Assembly (NCBI GenBank): GCA_017457005.1
Contig: JAFTII010000021.1
Span: 1 to 38,464 of the forward strand
DNA length: 38,464 nt
Reading direction: 5' to 3'
From: Alphaproteobacteria bacterium
GTDB lineage: Bacteria; Pseudomonadota; Alphaproteobacteria; RF32; CAG-239
Position 1 is the first letter of the stretch; every line of letters begins with the position of its first letter. Under the pieces are notes generated by a model that worked only from the letters and a program-made list of their open reading frames with translations, was not told the origin of the DNA and did not search any database. Shown here piece by piece: positions 33,191-38,464 of the stretch. The translations under genes and the position numbers were made by a program.

Positions 33191-34735
33191 ATGTATAAAT
33201 TATCTAGAACTCGTGTTATAATCATTACTGCCATTTGTGCAATCGGCATATTTTTTGCCATTCCCAATATGGTAAGTAACAAAGCAATGCTTCCTTCTTG
33301 GTGGCAACCGGTTAATTTAGGTCTTGATTTACAAGGCGGTTCAAATCTTCTGTTGGAAGTTAAGCTTGATGAGGTTATTAAAGAAAGAATGTCATCAATA
33401 GAAGATTCTGCGCGACAAATTTTACGCGAAAATCGTATTCGTTACAAAAATCTCAGTGTCGGCGAGGATTCCGTAAAAGTAAAGATAGAAAATCTTAATG
33501 CTCGTAATAAAGCCGCTAATTTATTCAAAAATATTGATAGCGGAATAGAAGTAATTGAGAATGATGACGGCGGTTTAGAAATTAAATATTCAGATGTTGA
33601 GCTTAATAAGTTAAAACTTCGCGTTGTTGAACAGTCAATTGAAATTGTTCGTCGCCGGATTGATGAGTTGGGAACAAAAGAACCTGTTATTCAAAGCCAA
33701 GGAAGCAACAGAATTGTGGTTCAATTACCCGGGCTACAAAATCCGGAATATGTAAAAACCTTGTTGGGCAAAACTGCAAAAATGTCATTCCATTTGGTTG
33801 ACAGCAGAACAACAGCTGCCGATGCTCGTCGCGGAAAATTGTCATCAAATTCAAGACTGGTTCAAGGAAGCATGGGAGAAAATTATGTTATCGGACGCAA
33901 ACCGGTTGTCAGCGGAGAAAACCTTATTGATGCGCAACCATCTTTCCAAGAAGGAGATCCGGTAGTAAGTTTCAAGTTCAATGCTTTGGGAGGCAAAAAA
34001 TTCGGAGAAGTAACCAGAGATAATATCGGTGAACGTTTAGCTATTGTTTTGGATAATGAAGTTATTTCCGCCCCGACAATTCAGAGTGCAATTATGGGGG
34101 GAAGCGGCGTTATTACCGGAAGTTTTACGGTTAAATCCGCAAATGATTTGGCTTTATTGCTTCGTTCCGGCGCTTTACCTGCACCTTTGGAAGTTTTGGA
34201 AGAAAGAACCGTAGGAGCCGGTCTGGGGGCAGATTCCATCAGACAAGGGGTGATTGCTTCTATTATCGGACTAATAGCAGTAGTTGTCTTCATCACTGCT
34301 GCCTATGGGTTATTTGGTGTATTTACGACAATTACCGTATTTATGAATTTGTTTTTGATGTTGGGTATCTTGAGCTTTATGGGAGCAACCTTGACCTTGC
34401 CGGGAATTGCAGGTATTATCCTGACAATCGGAATGGCGGTTGATGCCAACGTCTTAATTTTTGAGAGAATGCGCGAAGAAGTTAAGGTCGGTCGTTCAAC
34501 TCGTGATGCCGCAGAAGCCGGTTTTACAGAAGCATGGACAACTATTGTAGATTCTAACTTAACAACATTGGTTGCTGCTTTTGTCTTGTTCTATTTCGGA
34601 ACCGGTCCGGTAAGAGGTTTTGCCGTAACTTTGGCTGTTGGTATAGCAACATCTATGTTTACGTCGGTTACGGTTACCAGACTGATTATTACCGCTTGGT
34701 TGAATAAATACAAACCAACCAAATTACCAATATAA
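33191..34735 (+). CDS. secD: Protein translocase subunit SecD
   Basis: RND-like membrane protein that uses the proton gradient to pull exported proteins across. The 514-residue protein has the first membrane helix, the LGLDLQGGSNLLLEV motif, the large periplasmic part with RIDELGTKEPVIQSQG, then five helices near the C-terminus including TIGMAVDANVLIFERMREE. Length is short but normal for alphaproteobacteria. It lies 22 bases after yajC. Confidence 0.96.
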   Translation: MYKLSRTRVIIITAICAIGIFFAIPNMVSNKAMLPSWWQPVNLGLDLQGGSNLLLEVKLDEVIKERMSSIEDSARQILRENRIRYKNLSVGEDSVKVKIENLNARNKAANLFKNIDSGIEVIENDDGGLEIKYSDVELNKLKLRVVEQSIEIVRRRIDELGTKEPVIQSQGSNRIVVQLPGLQNPEYVKTLLGKTAKMSFHLVDSRTTAADARRGKLSSNSRLVQGSMGENYVIGRKPVVSGENLIDAQPSFQEGDPVVSFKFNALGGKKFGEVTRDNIGERLAIVLDNEVISAPTIQSAIMGGSGVITGSFTVKSANDLALLLRSGALPAPLEVLEERTVGAGLGADSIRQGVIASIIGLIAVVVFITAAYGLFGVFTTITVFMNLFLMLGILSFMGATLTLPGIAGIILTIGMAVDANVLIFERMREEVKVGRSTRDAAEAGFTEAWTTIVDSNLTTLVAAFVLFYFGTGPVRGFAVTLAVGIATSMFTSVTVTRLIITAWLNKYKPTKLPI

Positions 34736-34753
34736 GATAAGGAAGATTATAAG

Positions 34754-35692
34754 ATGATGAAAATATTTAAATGGGTAACCAAAGATACTACTATTGATTT
34801 TATGAAAGCTCGTAAGCTTACTTATACTTTATCATTAATATTGGTAGCAATGTCTATAGTCAGTATTGCCGTAAAAGGGCTGAATTACGGAATTGATTTT
34901 TCGGGCGGTATTTTGATGGAACTGAAAAGTGCCGATAAAATAGACGTAGAAGCTTTAAGAAAACAGTTAAGCAATGTTGAGCTTGATGACCTTAATCTGC
35001 AAAGTATAGGCGAAAAAGGAGATGAAGTTGTTTTACGTGCGCAGGCTTCCGGTCTGGATGAAAAACAACAAATGGCTGCAGTTAATCAAATAAAATCTTC
35101 TTTAGGTAACGAATATGAATATCGCCGTATTGAACTGGTCGGACCACAAGTCGGAAGCGAACTTAAAAAAGCCGGAATTGTAGCTTCTCTAATTGCGGTA
35201 TTAGCGATTTCCGCTTATATTTGGTTTAGATTTGAATGGCAATTTGCAGTCGGGGCTTTAATCGGATTATTTCATGATTTAATTGTTACGATAGGCTTAT
35301 TATCATTATTTGGCTTTGACTTCAGTTTGACAACAATTGCAGCTATTTTAACATTAGCCGGATACTCGGTAAATGATACTGTTGTTACATACGACCGTAT
35401 TCGTGAAAATTTACGTAAATTTAAAAAAATGTCACAATATGATTTGTTGAACAAAAGTATTAACGATATTTTTTCTCGTACAATTTTGACCGGGTTAACC
35501 ACTCTTTTTGCATCTTTAGCATTATTAATTTGGGGAGGAGATACCTTGCGTAGTTTCTCTTTCACAATATTTTGGGGAGTTATTATCGGAACATATTCTT
35601 CAATTTATGTTTCCGCAGTATTCTTAAACCTTTTCAATCTGCGTGCGGCTCAAGATGAAAAAGTGTTAAACCCGTTTGGAAATGTTGAATAG
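34754..35692 (+). CDS. secF: Protein translocase subunit SecF
   Basis: Partner of SecD. The 312-residue protein has the first membrane helix, YGIDFSGGILMEL, a short periplasmic part, VGPQVGSELKKAG, and five further helices including TLAGYSVNDTVVTYDRIREN and IFSRTILTGLTTLFASLAL. It starts 18 bases after secD, and a flavin reductase-like gene follows after 10 bases. Confidence 0.96.
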   Translation: MMKIFKWVTKDTTIDFMKARKLTYTLSLILVAMSIVSIAVKGLNYGIDFSGGILMELKSADKIDVEALRKQLSNVELDDLNLQSIGEKGDEVVLRAQASGLDEKQQMAAVNQIKSSLGNEYEYRRIELVGPQVGSELKKAGIVASLIAVLAISAYIWFRFEWQFAVGALIGLFHDLIVTIGLLSLFGFDFSLTTIAAILTLAGYSVNDTVVTYDRIRENLRKFKKMSQYDLLNKSINDIFSRTILTGLTTLFASLALLIWGGDTLRSFSFTIFWGVIIGTYSSIYVSAVFLNLFNLRAAQDEKVLNPFGNVE

Positions 35693-35702
35693 GTAAAGAA
35701 TC

Positions 35703-36461
35703 ATGACCAAAATTTCTTGGAAACCAGGTACAATGCTTTTTCCGTTACCACCGGTAATGGTTACTTGCGGAACAATGGAAAAAGCTAATGTATTGACCAT
35801 TGCCTGGACGGGAATTATAAATTCTGATCCGCCAATGACATATATATCTGTTCGCCCCACCAGATATTCACACAAGCTGATTAAAGGAAACATGGAATTT
35901 GTGATAAATATCACAACTTTAGAGTTAGCAAAAGCTTGTGATTTTTGCGGAGTACGTTCAGGTAAAAATACGGATAAATTCAAAGAAATGGGGTTGGAAA
36001 TTGAGCCTTGTTCAAAGGTAAAAGCTCCAATGTTGAAAAAAGCTCCGGTATCTTTAGAATGTAAAGTTACTGATATAAAACCTTTTGGCACTCATGATAT
36101 GTTTACGGCAGAAATCGTAAATGTGAATATTGATGACAAATATTTAGAAGCAGATAACAGATTAGCATTAGAAAAAGCCGGTTTGTTGGTTTTTGCTCAT
36201 GGCAGATATTATACAATGGGCAGAGATTTGGGTGGTTTTGGGTTCTCAGTTGACAAAACCAAGGAAAACAAAACCAAACCACGCAAATCTAAGTTTATGG
36301 AGCTTTTGCGTATTGAAAAAGCAATAAAAGAAAGTACTGATAAAATAAAAGCCAAAAAACATGTTTCTGCAAAACCCAGTGGCACTTTTAAAAATAAAAG
36401 ACATCCGCTTAAGGCAAAAAACAAACCTTGGAGTAAGAAACAGGTTGATAAAAAGAAGTAA
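35703..36461 (+). CDS. Flavin reductase-like (FMN-binding split barrel) protein with Lys-rich tail
   Basis: The first ~180 residues fit the flavin reductase-like domain: PVMVTCGTMEKANVLTIAWTG, SVRPTRYSHKLIKGNMEFVINI and DFCGVRSGKNTDKF, with a final YYTMGRDLGG. Such proteins bind FMN and reduce flavin or small substrates; the substrate is unknown. The C-terminal ~70 residues are strongly basic (many Lys, little structure) and not part of the family, perhaps binding nucleic acid or membrane; that is inference. It follows secF by ten bases and ends at a terminator. Confidence 0.82.
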   Translation: MTKISWKPGTMLFPLPPVMVTCGTMEKANVLTIAWTGIINSDPPMTYISVRPTRYSHKLIKGNMEFVINITTLELAKACDFCGVRSGKNTDKFKEMGLEIEPCSKVKAPMLKKAPVSLECKVTDIKPFGTHDMFTAEIVNVNIDDKYLEADNRLALEKAGLLVFAHGRYYTMGRDLGGFGFSVDKTKENKTKPRKSKFMELLRIEKAIKESTDKIKAKKHVSAKPSGTFKNKRHPLKAKNKPWSKKQVDKKK

Positions 36462-36465
36462 TCGA

Positions 36466-36500
36466 AAAAGCTCTAAACTAAATGTTTAGAGCTTTTATTT
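36466..36500. terminator. Bidirectional Rho-independent terminator
   Basis: A perfect 13-pair stem (36466-36478 with 36484-36496) with a 5-base loop and T or A runs on both sides lies between the convergent flavin reductase-like gene and the leucine-rich repeat gene. Confidence 0.88.
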
Positions 36501-36503
36501 TGC

Positions 36504-38464
36504 TTACCATGACCACGCATTATCCGGCCAAGTCCCATCATTGGTAGTTGAGGTCTGATAGAATATACCACTGTAAGATGTTAAATTTGACGGCTTTGCC
36601 GGTACTATGCCGATCAAGCCGCTACAACCATTGAACATAGAACTACCTTCGGTTAACCCTGAAGGTAATTCAGGGATATTGCCGGTCAGGCTGCTACAAT
36701 GATAGAACATATATTTGCCTTTTTTTAATGATGACGGTAAGGAAGGAATATTGCCGGTTAAACCTGTACAACCGTCGAACATACCATCCCCCTCAGATAT
36801 TGATCGTGGCAATGACGGTATGTTTCCACTTAAACCACTACAACCATGAAACATATAACCACAAAATTGTATTGATCGTGGTAATGATGGTATGTTCCCA
36901 CTTAAACCACTACAGTTAGAGAACATACTATGAGCATCTCTTAAACTAGAAGGTAATGTTGGTATATTTCCACTTAGACCACTACATTGGGAAAACATTT
37001 GACGTCCATGCTCTAATGACGATGGTAATTCAGGAATGTTTCCAGTTAAATTTGAACAATCCATAAACATACCATTACCCTTTGTTAAATTTGGAGGAAG
37101 TTCTGGAATAGAACCACTTAGTTCTTTACACTTACAAAACATATATTCCCCCCTAGTTAATAATGATGGCAATTGGGGAATATTGCCAGTCAATTTACTA
37201 CAACCCCAGAACATGTCATAGCCATCCTCCAAGTTGGGAGGCAATTCTGGAATACTACCCGTAAGATCCGGGTTAGCTTCATTACAGCTAAAATTTATAC
37301 TTTTTAAAGATGCTAAATCTAGTCTATGTATTTTTAAAACATTTCTCATATTAAAACTTTGGGGATCTCCAGTTATTGTTATTGTCCAAACATCTTGAGC
37401 ATTGCTTTCATCAACAAGCCAACTCGTTCCGCTATTAAAACCATCACCGCTGGCTAGACGAAATTTCGGACCATTTCCATCACCAAAGTCTATAGTAAAA
37501 AACTCGCCAACCATTTTATCTGCAAAAATATTTATCCCTACTTGTCCTTTAACATCAACAACTATAGCCCCTTCTGCAATCTTATAATAATTTGTAGTAT
37601 CTCCACAACCTTTTTGACAAATCGCACATAGTTCGCCACTCGGGCAAGATGTTAGCTTATAACCTCTTCCAGAACAATCTATCGGATCACAAGGTTCAAT
37701 ACAAGTATTTCCGCTCATTTCATATCCGGTCTTACAAGAATCCAATTTATACTTTGTAACTCCACCACAAGTTATAGATGTACAATTTCCGTTAGACGGA
37801 CACTTACTTAAAGTAAAATCTCCATAATCACAAACTATACACGAATTACCACTCTGCTCATATCCGCTAGCGCAAGTGCTGATTTTGTATTTAGTTCCCT
37901 GATTACATCCTATATCACAACTCTCACAAGTGGCATTGGCAGGACAAGAAGTCAGCGTATAAGCCGAACAGTCGGTTGGTACACAGGTCTTTCCGACTTC
38001 ACACTTGCTTGCACAGTCCTGCCAATAGCTATCGCAACCCAAATCGGTTGCATTGTCGGTACGATTACGGCAATTATCCGCATAACATTTTTGACATTTA
38101 GATGAGCAATCTGAAAAATAGCTCTCACAGCCGTAATCACAAGGTTCTACACTGGTACGATTATGACAATTATCAGTATAACATTCTTTACATTCTGTCG
38201 GACAACCTTCTGCCTCAAATGTAGTCTTACAGCCATAAGGACAATTAGTTACTCCCTCTACGGTATCACAAGCATCAATACATTGGTTATAATATATAGT
38301 ACCACTGCCATCGTCACAACTTGAACCCGTCGGAGCTTTAGTTCCTGAACAATTTTCTTCAGTATATAGATACTTGTCAGGATTACATTTGCAATTACTA
38401 TAACAATAACCGACCCAAGGATAATTTCCCATCAGGTCGCAAACCATATCGCCTTTTTGAGCGG
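36504..38464 (-). CDS. Large Cys-rich protein with PKD-like module and leucine-rich repeats, 5' end outside window
   Basis: The frame stays open to the window end, so ATG 38447 is probably internal; at least 647 residues are visible. From the N-terminus, residues ~1-296 are Cys-rich modules (repeated C-x2-C and C-x-S-G-Y-x-x-SG-N-x-C). Residues ~297-395 hold a beta-rich part with FTIDFGDG, like the WGDG modules of the gene at the left end. Residues 396-635 are ten 24-residue leucine-rich repeats, and 12 residues close the chain. The repeats, with MF-x-x-C at their end, recall BspA/DUF285-type surface proteins. No membrane anchor is seen at the C-terminus. Likely a secreted or surface protein; ligand unknown. 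Confidence 0.82.
   Translation of the reverse strand, partial: AQKGDMVCDLMGNYPWVGYCYSNCKCNPDKYLYTEENCSGTKAPTGSSCDDGSGTIYYNQCIDACDTVEGVTNCPYGCKTTFEAEGCPTECKECYTDNCHNRTSVEPCDYGCESYFSDCSSKCQKCYADNCRNRTDNATDLGCDSYWQDCASKCEVGKTCVPTDCSAYTLTSCPANATCESCDIGCNQGTKYKISTCASGYEQSGNSCIVCDYGDFTLSKCPSNGNCTSITCGGVTKYKLDSCKTGYEMSGNTCIEPCDPIDCSGRGYKLTSCPSGELCAICQKGCGDTTNYYKIAEGAIVVDVKGQVGINIFADKMVGEFFTIDFGDGNGPKFRLASGDGFNSGTSWLVDESNAQDVWTITITGDPQSFNMRNVLKIHRLDLASLKSINFSCNEANPDLTGSIPELPPNLEDGYDMFWGCSKLTGNIPQLPSLLTRGEYMFCKCKELSGSIPELPPNLTKGNGMFMDCSNLTGNIPELPSSLEHGRQMFSQCSGLSGNIPTLPSSLRDAHSMFSNCSGLSGNIPSLPRSIQFCGYMFHGCSGLSGNIPSLPRSISEGDGMFDGCTGLTGNIPSLPSSLKKGKYMFYHCSSLTGNIPELPSGLTEGSSMFNGCSGLIGIVPAKPSNLTSYSGIFYQTSTTNDGTWPDNAWSW
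36543..37262 (-). repeat. Ten tandem 72-base units encoding leucine-rich repeats
   Basis: Nine units follow (T/S)GNIPxLPxxLxxGxxMFxxCSxL and the tenth (IGIVPAKPSNL, IFYQTS) is a worn end cap. Units 6 and 7 share SGNIPSLPRSI and are nearly identical in DNA, pointing to recent duplication. Confidence 0.9.
37961..38099 (-). repeat. Right copy of inverted repeat inside Cys-rich coding sequence
   Basis: The reverse complement of 38071-38099 equals 3-31 and that of 37961-38006 equals 96-141. Together with the left copy it brackets almost the whole window. Confidence 0.85.

Noticed and set aside
36543..37262. CRISPR-like regular repeats
   Set aside because: The 72-base period is fully coding, without spacers, and translates to leucine-rich repeats.

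Overview
The window is AT-rich, gene-dense chromosomal DNA from an alphaproteobacterium. Signs of this class are the 6S-like RNA directly behind zapA, the SUF operon ending in a MIP18-family sufT, an efp cluster with IMPase and ThiE relatives, and mraZ-rsmH-ftsL-ftsI. Several central enzymes are degenerate (a SucD relative without its phosphohistidine, an IMPase without its metal motifs) and both window ends encode large Cys-rich surface-type proteins. This fits a host-associated, probably gut-dwelling, reduced lineage, but the species cannot be named from the sequence. I see no transposase, integrase, CRISPR array or tRNA gene.

Layout. 1-1283 (+) is the 3' end of a Cys-rich protein with three WGDG (PKD-like) modules. 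1343-4695 (-) is a lipoprotein-argS-MFS operon, with argS split by a one-base frameshift. 4756-5352 (+) is a conserved unknown gene. 5644-8405 (-) holds a ThiE-like gene, efp, a degenerate IMPase and an OmpA-like envelope protein. 8485-10088 (+) holds a coiled-coil gene, zapA, 6S RNA and a YmdB-type phosphoesterase. 10085-13628 (-) is mraZ-rsmH-ftsL-ftsI with a candidate MraZ operator. 13869-14351 (-) is a lone PGDYG-like gene. 14627-18296 (+) is rnpB-lpxC-bamD-recN.

18297-19099 has no long gene but is structured. It holds a strong promoter, three similar repeat units whose ATGs share one frame, and a terminator. On the opposite strand lies the C-terminal remnant of a Tlde1/L,D-transpeptidase-like protein with its own promoter-like sequence and terminator. 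19100-20527 (+) is gltX. 20553-25068 (-) is a compact run of GNAT, VanX-like dipeptidase, sufE, divergent sucC and sucD, and comF. 25165-30567 (-) is the SUF operon (sufB, MazG-like, sufC, sufD, sufS, sufT). 30685-36461 (+) holds a PAS/degenerate-GGDEF membrane protein, an NlpD-like lipoprotein, yajC-secD-secF and a flavin reductase-like protein. 36504-38464 (-) is a Cys-rich protein with 24-residue leucine-rich repeats, running off the window.

The genes mostly serve envelope growth and division (mraZ cluster, zapA, lpxC, bamD, NlpD-like, OmpA-like), protein export (Sec), translation (argS, gltX, efp, rnpB) and Fe-S cluster assembly. The two surface-protein genes at the ends share near-identical inverted segments, so the roughly 38 kb between them lies between inverted repeats.
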